Notes: generated by a model from the sequence alone, not told the origin. A stretch of DNA of 64,000 nt from Nitrosopumilus cobalaminigenes (GCF_013407145.1 NZ_CP026993.1:952590-1016589); one strand, 5' to 3'; shown: positions 45,425 through 53,307, counted from the first letter of the stretch. Numbers and translations: made by a program.

Positions 45425-45985
45425 TTAGGATAGGTTTTGGAGTTTGAAATCTTTAGGAAGTGGATAATGTCCAACTCTTCTTCTATAACCTAGACTATCG
45501 TATTCTAGGGATTTTTTTAGTTTGATGCTAGGAATTTGTTTTATCGTTCTTCGTTTATCTTTAGGAACTACTGTAATGATTTCATATTTACCAATTCTAT
45601 GATGCTTTCCATCTTTGTGATTATACCTTAACCAACGTTCTGGTTTTCTTTTACGAATAACGTTTCCTTTGAAATCTTTAATGATGTCACTTGCTCTTTT
45701 AGTTTCAACAATTATCGGATTGCCAACTTTGCCACAGTCAGGACATTTTTTTGGTAAGTCTATTGTTAAAGGAGTCCATTTGATATGGGTCAGTCTTTCT
45801 TTTTTCAAATCTGCAATTGCTCTCTCTAAATTCTCTGCATGAATAATGTGAGACGTTCTAATATTCATGGTGTTTTTCTTTACTTGTTTGTCTTTGATGT
45901 GTCTAGTTGATGGCTGATATTCTATCTTAAACCATTCAACATACATCAAATTACCAGTGATGGTTTCTTGAGATAATTTTTTCAT
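45425..45985 (-). CDS. Basic zinc-ribbon-like element protein
   Basis: The 186-aa basic protein contains one CxxC (LPKKCPDCGKVG) after a beta-rich N-terminus and a strongly basic region (FKGNVIRKRKPERWLRYNHK). Only two Cys are close together, so any zinc site would need His. It may bind nucleic acid. It is divergent from the replication operon, with one base between the two 5' ends of the open frames, and shares the promoter repeat at 45996. Confidence 0.6.
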   Translation of the reverse strand: MKKLSQETITGNLMYVEWFKIEYQPSTRHIKDKQVKKNTMNIRTSHIIHAENLERAIADLKKERLTHIKWTPLTIDLPKKCPDCGKVGNPIIVETKRASDIIKDFKGNVIRKRKPERWLRYNHKDGKHHRIGKYEIITVVPKDKRRTIKQIPSIKLKKSLEYDSLGYRRRVGHYPLPKDFKLQNLS

Positions 45986-45995
45986 TGTTTAACTC

Positions 45996-46017
45996 TCAGG
46001 CATACATTGTACACACT
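45996..46017. repeat. Repeat copy 2 at the divergent promoter
   Basis: TCAGGCATACATTGTACACACT is the second copy of the 22-bp element, placed 36 nt before the RHH ATG (46054) and between divergent genes. This position fits an operator for the RHH repressor. Confidence 0.6.
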
Positions 46018-46053
46018 CGGCTAAAAGGGTTAACGAGAAACCTTTCTTCAAAC

Positions 46054-46230
46054 ATGTCGGAAAAGATTCAAGCAAATCTAAAACCTGAAACAGTACAACG
46101 AATTGCAAAGATTGCAGACAAACCAGTTACTCGCGGAATAGACAAGATGATCAATCTATGCATCGATGAATTAGAACATCGAAACAGCAGTCAAGAAATA
46201 ACAGTCGAGGGTGAAAGCAATGTCGAGTAA
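46054..46230 (+). CDS. Ribbon-helix-helix regulator of the replication operon
   Basis: The 58-aa protein from the ATG at 46054 reads MSEKIQANLKPETVQRIAKI and MINLCIDELEHRNSS: a beta strand, then two helices as in RHH/CopG repressors. It heads a four-gene unit with overlapping ends (46220, 46420, 46596) that finishes with the Rep gene, so it likely controls copy number. The frame is open further upstream but the ATG is the sensible start. Its target may be the 22-bp repeat just upstream. Confidence 0.78.
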   Translation: MSEKIQANLKPETVQRIAKIADKPVTRGIDKMINLCIDELEHRNSSQEITVEGESNVE

Positions 46231-46423
46231 CTCTTTTTTTCCTAATGATAATTCAATACCAGACAAGCCGGAGCCAATAGAAGATGATTGGAGTATAGAC
46301 GATATTTCTGAAAAATGCTCTAATTGTGGTCAAATTTACGCCTACCATTCATCAAATCAGGCTCTTTTTTGTGCTAAACTAATAATTGAAAATTCAATCA
46401 ATCATGGAGCCGGTGCTGTATGA
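46220..46423 (+). CDS. Small CxxC protein of the replication operon
   Basis: This 67-aa protein from ATG 46220 overlaps the RHH gene by 11 bp. EKCSNCGQIYAYHSSNQALF with a following Cys makes a possible zinc site; the N-terminus is acidic (EPIEDDWSIDDIS). The family is unknown; operon position suggests a role in replication control. Confidence 0.6.
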   Translation: MSSNSFFPNDNSIPDKPEPIEDDWSIDDISEKCSNCGQIYAYHSSNQALFCAKLIIENSINHGAGAV

Positions 46424-46599
46424 GCTGGTGCAATCTCTGCAAAATGGAACTAGGAGATATTTCAGCATCTAGAAAATATATTCATGACATTATTTATCAT
46501 CAAGGAAATTTTGAAAATCAAATAGTTGATTTATCAAAGGAACAAATTATCATTATTCTCTGTAATGTTACAAAGACGTTTTACTTTGATGAAAATTGA
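46420..46599 (+). CDS. 59-aa Cys-pair protein of the replication operon
   Basis: A frame starting MSWCNLCKMELGDISASRKY overlaps the previous gene by 4 bp (ATGA) and the Rep gene by 4 bp (TTGA). It continues IHDIIYHQGNF to a C-terminal FDEN. CxxC with H22/H27 could bind zinc. Overlap on both sides is strong evidence for translation. The function is unknown. Confidence 0.6.
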   Translation: MSWCNLCKMELGDISASRKYIHDIIYHQGNFENQIVDLSKEQIIIILCNVTKTFYFDEN

Positions 46600-47432
46600 A
46601 TCAAGAAACGTATCCTGCAAAGACGCAAAGTAAATTTTCTGATTGGTATGATCAAACAAACTATGCTAGTATAGAATGGGATGGATGGAATCTACCAAAG
46701 TCAGGTGAATCAAAAGATGATTGCGGTCAATGGGCATGGCGTGGATGTCTTGATTACAAAAAACATTCAGATGGAATGATTCAAGCTCAGACTTACAAAC
46801 TTTGTTGTTTCAGAGCAAGTTGTCCTAAATGTGCAGGACAATGGGCAAGTCGTTCCACTGCAAGAATACTAGACAGATTAAAAGCATCAAAGAAGAATCT
46901 AAAATATCTAAAACATGTTGTAGTATCCCCACCAACCTGGCTACAGCACAAACCAATTGAGTTCTTGAGAAAAGAAGCAAGAAAAATGGCAAAGCGTGCA
47001 GGGATACAAGGAGGACTAGACATTGTACATCCATTTAGAAAGAAAGGTAAACAGTGGTATCTATCACCGCACTTTCATTATCTGGCATTTGGTTGGGTAA
47101 CACTTACTGATGAAATCTTTCAGAAAAACGGATGGTTGGTAAAAAACATTGGAATACGTGAGAATCCAATTGGCACTGTAATGTATTTGCTAAGTCATGC
47201 AGGAGTAAAGAAACGTCGTCACACAATTACTTGGTTTGGTATTTTATCATATAGCAAATTGAAAATCGAAAAGTTGGATTTTCATATCAAATGTCCTGAA
47301 TGTGAGGCTAATTTTCAGAGATTGATATGTTTTAGGGAAGGATGGGCAGTAAAACCACCTCCAATCAGCATGGAAATTAGTGATGAACCAAAGGGATGGA
47401 AGTATTGGTTAGATCATCTTAGAGGATTCTAA
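46596..47432 (+). CDS. rep: HUH (Y1) rolling-circle replication initiator Rep
   Basis: The 278-aa Rep nicks origin DNA and covalently binds it. A Cys cluster LCCFRASCPKCAGQWASR lies at about 69-86. The HUH motif is PHFHYLAFGW with H159 and H161; the nucleophile is Y197 in GTVMYLLSHAGVKKR. The C-terminus adds a second CxxC (IKCPECEANFQ). This pattern fits archaeal plasmid Reps. The start is TTG in the overlapping operon. The last 147 bp are duplicated at 50826-50972. No origin sequence was recognised. Confidence 0.88.
   Translation: MNQETYPAKTQSKFSDWYDQTNYASIEWDGWNLPKSGESKDDCGQWAWRGCLDYKKHSDGMIQAQTYKLCCFRASCPKCAGQWASRSTARILDRLKASKKNLKYLKHVVVSPPTWLQHKPIEFLRKEARKMAKRAGIQGGLDIVHPFRKKGKQWYLSPHFHYLAFGWVTLTDEIFQKNGWLVKNIGIRENPIGTVMYLLSHAGVKKRRHTITWFGILSYSKLKIEKLDFHIKCPECEANFQRLICFREGWAVKPPPISMEISDEPKGWKYWLDHLRGF
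47286..47432 (+). repeat. Left copy of the 147-bp rep 3' end
   Basis: The last 147 bp of rep, from ATCAAATGTCCTGAATGTGAG to the TAA, occur again at 50826-50972 with no indels. By hand count 17 positions differ, about 88% identity. Confidence 0.9.
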
Positions 47433-47542
47433 AATAAGTATTTGTTTGACAATATACAGAAAAGATAAACTAAGATGTGATATGATTTAATAATGATAAT
47501 AAGATATTATGAAATTTAAAAGATCATGGTTAAATATTTAGA

Positions 47543-49012
47543 GTGCTTCACGATGTTATGGAAACTGATAGTCCTGAAGAATACAATATCTTAATCAAAT
47601 TATTAAAAAAATATCCACAAGATACTGAAATGTACAATCCATGTAATACTAGAGATTTGCAGTTAGAAGCAGGTCGCTTAACTGTAAATCGCACATGGGA
47701 TGAATTATCCAATTTAGGTAACAGATTAAGAGCTCGTAGTAATTCAGATTGGAATTTATTTCTTGGAGAATATGAAGTAAGAAAAACATTAAGGGAATTT
47801 GGATGTAATATATGCGGCACCGGTGGTCCGTATGATAAATTATCATCAAATTTAAAAGATGAAGAATTTAGAGCTAAAGTAGCTGCAGAATTAGAAAAAC
47901 AAGGTAAACCACCAGAATTAATTGATAAAGTAATTTCTGCTGTGGATGGTGAATTTAAAAATAAATTAAAGGATATTTTGAGATATCCAATGCATTTCAT
48001 TTCTCTAAGGAGTCAGTTTTCTATTGCTTTGGGATATACGGGATTATTATCAGGGTTTCATAGTGTATTTAACAAACATTTTTCTGTAATTGACATTCCA
48101 ACATTTGAAAGGAAGGAAATTGATTTTATTAAAAAACTCATTGATGAATTTCAAGAAAAAAATATTTTAGGATTATTAGAAATTCACTCTGCCTTTTCGT
48201 TAGGTGATCGCGAAAAAATTCGAAATATATCCACATCTGTTTTTAATGAACAGGAATCTACGATGAAATGGTATGCCATAGTGTCAGCTACAATTGCAAA
48301 AGCAGTAACAAGTTATATTTCAGAAGATCCATCGTTGGCAAGAGCATTTGGAAAATTAGAACATTTATTGAGTCACGCTGTAAGAAGTTGGATTTTAACT
48401 AGCGTAGTTGCTATGTATGGAAAACGTATAGCATTACTTCGAGATGACGATGATGAATTCGAAGATGAAATAAAAATGGCAAGAAAGTTAGCATTTAATT
48501 CAAAAATACCAAATGGAAAAAATATTACTATTCGTGAATTATATAATAATAGTGATGAAAATGATGGGAAATATTTGGAGATAAATGGTTTCGTAAAAGA
48601 TATTGCGATTCAAAGAGAAGGTGAAAAACTCCTTACAGTTTTTAAAATTTATGAGCCAGGAAAAGATGAAGAAATTCCAGGAGTGGTAATTTTTGAAAAT
48701 ATGCCACGCCATGGGATGGTAAATAATGGTTTTATCAAAATGCATGGAACTTGGAAAAAAGATTCCAACGTGGTAGATTATCCTGTTTTTCAAGTTGAGA
48801 GAATCAATTTAACAGAGTTATCTAAAGAAAGTTGGTATGATTATATTCTAATGAAAGTTAGACCGTGGTTTGATTTCTATCCAAATTCAAATCATGTTGA
48901 ATGGTCAATTAGACCACAAGAAGAGTGGAATCCGGACGTAGAGAATCTCAATACAGGTGCGGGCGAACTTATTTTTATAAAACCTTTTACTCAAAACAAG
49001 GTGATACCATGA
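47543..49012 (+). CDS. 489-aa unknown protein, first gene of the cargo
   Basis: It starts at GTG and encodes 489 aa, with no signal peptide or membrane helix. The N-terminal half (about 1-330) is helical, with CNICGTGG and a D/E-rich segment RDDDDEFEDEIKMA. The C-terminal part (about 340-440) is beta-rich, NDGKYLEINGFVKDIAIQRE and EEIPGVVIFENMPRHG, perhaps an OB-like fold. It overlaps the next gene by 4 bp (ATGA). The family is not recognised. It is probably part of one functional unit with the Cys-rich and TGT-like proteins. Confidence 0.72.
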   Translation: MLHDVMETDSPEEYNILIKLLKKYPQDTEMYNPCNTRDLQLEAGRLTVNRTWDELSNLGNRLRARSNSDWNLFLGEYEVRKTLREFGCNICGTGGPYDKLSSNLKDEEFRAKVAAELEKQGKPPELIDKVISAVDGEFKNKLKDILRYPMHFISLRSQFSIALGYTGLLSGFHSVFNKHFSVIDIPTFERKEIDFIKKLIDEFQEKNILGLLEIHSAFSLGDREKIRNISTSVFNEQESTMKWYAIVSATIAKAVTSYISEDPSLARAFGKLEHLLSHAVRSWILTSVVAMYGKRIALLRDDDDEFEDEIKMARKLAFNSKIPNGKNITIRELYNNSDENDGKYLEINGFVKDIAIQREGEKLLTVFKIYEPGKDEEIPGVVIFENMPRHGMVNNGFIKMHGTWKKDSNVVDYPVFQVERINLTELSKESWYDYILMKVRPWFDFYPNSNHVEWSIRPQEEWNPDVENLNTGAGELIFIKPFTQNKVIP

Positions 49013-49362
49013 GTGAAAGTTGTGAAGATTACCGCGAATCGTGTATAGAAAATTGTGAGGCAATTGTTGACAGAAATGCAGAATGTGAAGATATGCAATG
49101 GGATACAGCAGAAGATTGTGCATTTGCTGCAGGGGAATGTGCTCTTTTAGCTGCTGCTACAGGTGCAACTGGGGGCGCCGCGGGAGTAATAGCAACTGCA
49201 TTGTGCGTCGGTCGAGTAGCGTCTTGTTGGGACAGTGTAATGGATATTTGGGATTGTGAAGCAGAAATGGGTGATATGGAAGATGTATGTTTAGAGTCAT
49301 GTGATGAATATCATTCATGTTTACATAGAGCTGAATATGAGCATCATCCAGATGATCCATAG
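49009..49362 (+). CDS. Cys-rich protein with Gly/Ala hydrophobic core
   Basis: Starting at the ATG overlapping the previous TGA, the 117-aa protein is acidic, with about 14 Cys. The start MSESCEDYRESCIENCEAIV is followed by a hydrophobic Ala/Gly-rich part (CALLAAATGATGGAAGVIAT, then ALCVGRVASCWDS) and a Cys/His tail (CLESCDEYHSCLHRAEYEHH). No leader peptide is seen. The design is reminiscent of small toxins or disulfide-rich effectors but no family is recognised. It sits between two large cargo genes. Confidence 0.65.
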   Translation: MSESCEDYRESCIENCEAIVDRNAECEDMQWDTAEDCAFAAGECALLAAATGATGGAAGVIATALCVGRVASCWDSVMDIWDCEAEMGDMEDVCLESCDEYHSCLHRAEYEHHPDDP

Positions 49363-49378
49363 ATTTTAAATATTTGTT

Positions 49379-50803
49379 TTGTCAAAATACAATTTTTATT
49401 TTAATCTAGGTCGTTCAACTTACAATGCACGAATTAATGGATTTGTAAATCCTGATGGTTATTTGTTATCTGTTCATCGATACACTCCTCAAAGAATTAA
49501 ATTTTGTTTAGAATTAGGATTGGAGTTTGATGAACTTATTTTTGCAGATAATGGTTTTTTTAAACATATCAATTTACTAAAAAAAGAATTCAATAATTTA
49601 TCAACCCCCCTTTTAAAACAAATTACAGATATTGAAAGATCCTTAGATCATAGCATATATCCTAATGAGGTTCCAACTGAGTTACGAGAAAAATATAGAA
49701 TTCTCATCAACAATATCAAGAACAAATTATCATCGATAGAAAAAGAAATAATTCCAGAAAATACAGTATCTGAGCAAAATAAAATCAACCCAAAACGATT
49801 AATCTGTAGAGAAGACATCCTTTTGGCATCCCTAATTGGTCTCAGTATTGAACCAGAATATGTAAAAAAATATAGTTCATTTTACACATATCGAAACAAA
49901 CGTTCAGCCCGATTCTATAATAATACAATTTCAAAAAAATATGGAAAATATTTTGGTAAACCTTATGGAGTTATTTCAGCAGTTGATTATGATAGTGCAT
50001 TTAATGCTGGAAAAGAGATGGCAAAAAACAATGTAAGGAATTTAGCGCTTGGTGTAGGGGCTTCAATGGCAGATAATAATTGGACTGATTATTACATTAA
50101 ACAAAAAAAAATTGTTGAATTACCTAGAAAAGTTCCCAGAAGATCTTTGCGAACTCCTTTAATTGTTAAGGGTATATGTGACGGATATTATTCTTGGAAT
50201 AAAAAATACCCATCAAAATTCCATTTTCTGGGGCTAGGCTCTCAAATTATGATTTTAATTTGTTCATTAATAATGCATAAAACTAGAGAAGTGAGTTTTG
50301 ATGCCACTAGTCCCATAAAAGATGGTTTTATGGGTTTGATTTATTTCAATAAACCTGCCGAAAAGAAAGTTTCTGCAAGAACATTATCGTTGATGTTTTG
50401 TAAAAACCCTGATTCAGAATGGGGGTGTAACTGTAAATATTGTAAGCATTACTTGCCAAATTATCCTTTTGATTATGAGCAAGCAGTAGAATGGTATGAA
50501 CAAAACGATCGACCTAAAAAAATTCTTGCAAAACATCTAAAAGGAAATATTGGACTGCCCGAGTCTCTACCAATGTTCAGTGAACCAGATAAAGGCCAAA
50601 GACGGACAGATATAAGAGATTGGAGAATGGGCCATAATCACATTATGATAAAAAATTTAGTAAAGGAAATTGAAAAAAACGATAAAGAAATGAATCTAAA
50701 AACATTCACAAAAAATAAAGTTATTGAATACGCCGATTCAACTACAGCACCTCATGCTTATGGTGCATCATTAGGTTATTCCATTGCAATCGGACAATTT
50801 TAA
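49379..50803 (+). CDS. TGT-fold base transglycosylase, DpdA-like
   Basis: The 474-aa protein (TTG start) resembles tRNA-guanine transglycosylase. The general catalytic Asp fits D57 (IFADNGFF) and the nucleophile Asp D308 (EVSFDATSP), after the strand FHFLGLGSQIM. The zinc site is C350-x-C352-x2-C355 (CNCKYCKHY), with H419 in MGHNHIMIKNLVKEIE matching the last helix of TGT. The spacing to the His is longer than in TGT, and there is no PUA domain. TGTs swap guanine for a 7-deazaguanine; DpdA relatives do so in DNA. DNA modification or phage defence is therefore plausible. A tRNA role remains possible. Confidence 0.75.
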   Translation: MSKYNFYFNLGRSTYNARINGFVNPDGYLLSVHRYTPQRIKFCLELGLEFDELIFADNGFFKHINLLKKEFNNLSTPLLKQITDIERSLDHSIYPNEVPTELREKYRILINNIKNKLSSIEKEIIPENTVSEQNKINPKRLICREDILLASLIGLSIEPEYVKKYSSFYTYRNKRSARFYNNTISKKYGKYFGKPYGVISAVDYDSAFNAGKEMAKNNVRNLALGVGASMADNNWTDYYIKQKKIVELPRKVPRRSLRTPLIVKGICDGYYSWNKKYPSKFHFLGLGSQIMILICSLIMHKTREVSFDATSPIKDGFMGLIYFNKPAEKKVSARTLSLMFCKNPDSEWGCNCKYCKHYLPNYPFDYEQAVEWYEQNDRPKKILAKHLKGNIGLPESLPMFSEPDKGQRRTDIRDWRMGHNHIMIKNLVKEIEKNDKEMNLKTFTKNKVIEYADSTTAPHAYGASLGYSIAIGQF

Positions 50804-50972
50804 AAATAAAAAATTAGAATTTGTAATCAAATGTCCTGAATGTGAGGCTAATTTTCAGAGATTGATTTGTTTTAGAGAGGGATGGGTAGTAAAACCGCCT
50901 CCAGTAGGCATGGAAATTTCTGACAATCCAGAAGGATGGAAGTATTGGGTAGAGCATCTTAGAGGATTCTAA
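50784..50972 (+). pseudogene. Truncated rep 3' end
   Basis: The frame encodes a 62-residue string whose last 49 residues (IKCPECEANFQRLICFREGW and onwards) match the C-terminus of Rep. It lacks HUH and Tyr motifs. It begins inside the end of the TGT-like gene in another frame, so it is a duplication scar, not a likely functional gene. The homologous DNA is 50826-50972. Confidence 0.75.
50826..50972 (+). repeat. Right copy of the 147-bp rep 3' end
   Basis: Partner of 47286-47432. Some similarity appears to continue past the stop codons: CAGAAAAGATAAACT near 47457 compared with CAGAAAGCATAAACTTAGG near 50981. Confidence 0.9.
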
Positions 50973-51020
50973 GGAGAATTTGCAGAAAGCATAAACTTAG
51001 GCAGGATATGATATGAAAAT

Positions 51021-51818
51021 ATGAATAAACAAAGTATTGGGATTTTTTTAATTGTATTAGGGTGTGTTTTGGTCACGACAGGATTGATGGTAGTTTTGAC
51101 ATCAACAAATTATGCTCAAACAACAAATGCTGAATCTTCAGAAAACATCAGACCAATTGAATTTACAACTTTAGAATATGTTTCAGGAGATCCTGAAAAT
51201 CCAACTAAAATTCAATTAAAAGTTGTTTTTTCAACATTATATGATTTTGCGGTTAATAATAAAATTGATTATGTCTTCCAAGCAAAGGTTTCTGGACCAG
51301 AAGCAATAGAACGAATTCTAATATTTTTTATGATTCCCAAGGGGGATTATTCAGGTATTAATGAATCAAACATCATTGCTACTTTTGAACAAGAAAAAGA
51401 AGAAGATAGTGCAGTAGAGCTTTTTGAAAAAGGTTCAATGAATGATGGTTCAATTCTTTTTGAAAGGACTGGATTTATCACATTCCCAATTGAACATGGA
51501 TTATCATTATATCCTATCACGATTGGAACGCACGGAGAGTTTGCCCCATTGGATAAAATGGAAAATATTGTTGAAATTAAACCTTCAACGGTTATTAAAA
51601 ATGCAGAAGCCAATGAAATGATTGTAGAATCATTCTCACAACAAAATATTTTTTCTATACAGCAAATTGGGTTGGCTGTCTTAGGGTTATCAGGAGTTCC
51701 ATTTGGAATAGGCACGTCATTAATTTTATCTGTAAAAAATCAAAAACATATTGAATTAGTGATGGATGATCTAGCAAGCAAAATTGTTGAAAAAGTAAAT
51801 AATTCTAAAAACTTTTGA
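51021..51818 (+). CDS. Two-helix membrane protein upstream of KAP NTPase
   Basis: The 265-aa protein has an N-terminal membrane helix (IGIFLIVLGCVLVTTGLMVV) and a second near the C-terminus (QQIGLAVLGLSGVPFGIGT), with a predicted outer beta-rich domain of about 150 residues between them. The C-terminus is a short charged helix. It is 43 bp before the KAP NTPase ATG, so both may act together at the membrane. The family is not recognised. Confidence 0.6.
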   Translation: MNKQSIGIFLIVLGCVLVTTGLMVVLTSTNYAQTTNAESSENIRPIEFTTLEYVSGDPENPTKIQLKVVFSTLYDFAVNNKIDYVFQAKVSGPEAIERILIFFMIPKGDYSGINESNIIATFEQEKEEDSAVELFEKGSMNDGSILFERTGFITFPIEHGLSLYPITIGTHGEFAPLDKMENIVEIKPSTVIKNAEANEMIVESFSQQNIFSIQQIGLAVLGLSGVPFGIGTSLILSVKNQKHIELVMDDLASKIVEKVNNSKNF

Positions 51819-51824
51819 GTATAG

Positions 51825-51845
51825 ACAATACGCTTAAGTTCATAG
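51825..51845 (+). promoter_or_regulatory. Repeated promoter element before the KAP NTPase
   Basis: ACAATACGCTTAAGTTCATAG occurs here and identically at 55812-55832. GCTTAAG lies about 24-30 nt before the ATG at 51862, where an archaeal TATA/BRE would be expected. Confidence 0.55.
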
Positions 51846-51861
51846 TTCTTTGAAAAGGCAT

Positions 51862-53070
51862 ATGGAAAATAGATGGTCATTAATTAAATCAATTTCAGAT
51901 GAACCTACAGGAGAAACAAAATATCTTGGAATTGGTGACGTTTGTAATACTCTTGTAAATTATATTCAATCAGAAAAAATTGTAACGCCCATGTCTATTG
52001 CCATTCATGGTCAATGGGGCAGTGGTAAAACTAATCTGTTAAAGGCTTTACAAAAAAATCTACATGAAAATAAAACTAAAGTAGTTTATTTTGATGCATG
52101 GAAACATGAATCAGGCAACCCTTCTGTGGCATTAGTTGGAAAAATCATGAAAGAATTATCAGGAGATACCACCATGATAAAAAATGTTGTCAAATTAGCA
52201 GCTGATGCATTGATTAGAAAAACATTAGACATGCAATTAGATGAAGTGGCAAATAGATTATCTGAAGGAATGGAAGCATCAGAATCATTATCTGAAGTAT
52301 TAGAAAAAAAAATTAATCGAGAAATTGGAGATGATAAAAAATTGATAGTCCTAATAGATGATTTAGATAGATGTGATATTGAAAATACATTACAAATTTT
52401 ATCGTTGTTGAAATTATTTTTAGATATTAAGAATTGTGTTTGTATTGCTGCAATTGATTTTCATAGAGTAGAGCAAGCTTGGTTTTCAAAATATGGTATT
52501 AAAGAAGCAGAAGAATCTGAATTAAAAAAAGAGGGAAGACAGTATTTAGAAAAAATATTTCAAATACGCGTACCCATCCCTCATCCAAGAAATGAACAAA
52601 AATTTGAATATATTGAAAATTTAATGAAAGATGTACCTAGAGAGTATCTCGACTTGTTTGTAAAATTTGGTCCTTCAAATCCTAGAGCAATAAAACGTAC
52701 AATAAATCTGATTTCGTATAGAAGTATTTTATGCACATCAGATGATAAAGAAATGACAGCTTTCATTTGGACATTGTTAGATGAGAATTTTGGATCTAAA
52801 GAACTGATTAAAGTATATGATAAATTTGAATCCGAAGGAGGATTCATTCAAGTGATTGATGGAATACAAACAGATGGCAATAGATTTCAAAATACAATGA
52901 GCTCAGTACATAGACCTCAAAATTGTAAAATAAAATTTCAGAGCATGGGAAACATTTTGGAGTTTTTCAAGACAACTTCAGGTATGTTTAGAGAGATGAC
53001 ATCACCTAAGGGTTCCATAGTGAAAGATTTTAGCAAATTGTATTCATCTACTAAACAATTGCAAGATTAG
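51862..53070 (+). CDS. KAP-family P-loop NTPase
   Basis: Using the ATG at 51862 (a TTG 12 bp upstream could also start it), the 402-aa protein has Walker A (HGQWGSGKTNLLKAL), then FDAWKHESGNPSVALVG, typical of KAP proteins. Walker B is LIVLIDDLDRCD and the sensor region CIAAIDFHRVEQAW. KAP NTPases are often membrane-linked and include phage-exclusion proteins such as PifA. No membrane insertion is obvious here. The upstream membrane protein may supply the anchor. Confidence 0.85.
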   Translation: MENRWSLIKSISDEPTGETKYLGIGDVCNTLVNYIQSEKIVTPMSIAIHGQWGSGKTNLLKALQKNLHENKTKVVYFDAWKHESGNPSVALVGKIMKELSGDTTMIKNVVKLAADALIRKTLDMQLDEVANRLSEGMEASESLSEVLEKKINREIGDDKKLIVLIDDLDRCDIENTLQILSLLKLFLDIKNCVCIAAIDFHRVEQAWFSKYGIKEAEESELKKEGRQYLEKIFQIRVPIPHPRNEQKFEYIENLMKDVPREYLDLFVKFGPSNPRAIKRTINLISYRSILCTSDDKEMTAFIWTLLDENFGSKELIKVYDKFESEGGFIQVIDGIQTDGNRFQNTMSSVHRPQNCKIKFQSMGNILEFFKTTSGMFREMTSPKGSIVKDFSKLYSSTKQLQD

Positions 53071-53100
53071 ATTCAAATCTCTTTTGAAAACAGCCAACAT

Positions 53101-53107
53101 GCTTAAG
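53101..53107 (+). promoter_or_regulatory. GCTTAAG box before the Cys-rich 58-aa gene
   Basis: GCTTAAG at 24-30 nt before the ATG at 53131, matching the core of the repeats at 51825 and 55812. Confidence 0.4.
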
Positions 53108-53130
53108 TCAATTAATTTTTTAAAATAGTC

Positions 53131-53307
53131 ATGGGAAAATGTCAATGCCAAGAATGCCGATGTGAAGAAAAAATAGACATCCTTGATGAACATAGACATG
53201 GACAAGAAATCAATTTAGCAAAGTTAAGAGGCAAACCTGAACCTCAACATTTGTGTTGTCAAAGATGTAAAGCAGGTCAGCATTGGAAACAGGAATTTAA
53301 AAAATGA
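53131..53307 (+). CDS. 58-aa Cys-rich protein
   Basis: The frame reads MGKCQCQECRCEEKIDILDE, then HRHGQEINLAKL and QHLCCQRCKAGQHWKQ. Seven Cys and several His could bind metal. Its TGA overlaps the ATG of the protease gene (ATGA), so the two are coupled. It may be a zinc regulator. The family is not recognised. Confidence 0.65.
   Translation: MGKCQCQECRCEEKIDILDEHRHGQEINLAKLRGKPEPQHLCCQRCKAGQHWKQEFKK

Noticed and set aside
50784-50972. A separate functional zinc protein of 62 aa
   Set aside because: It is the end of Rep without its catalytic part and overlaps the TGT-like gene, so a duplication scar is simpler.
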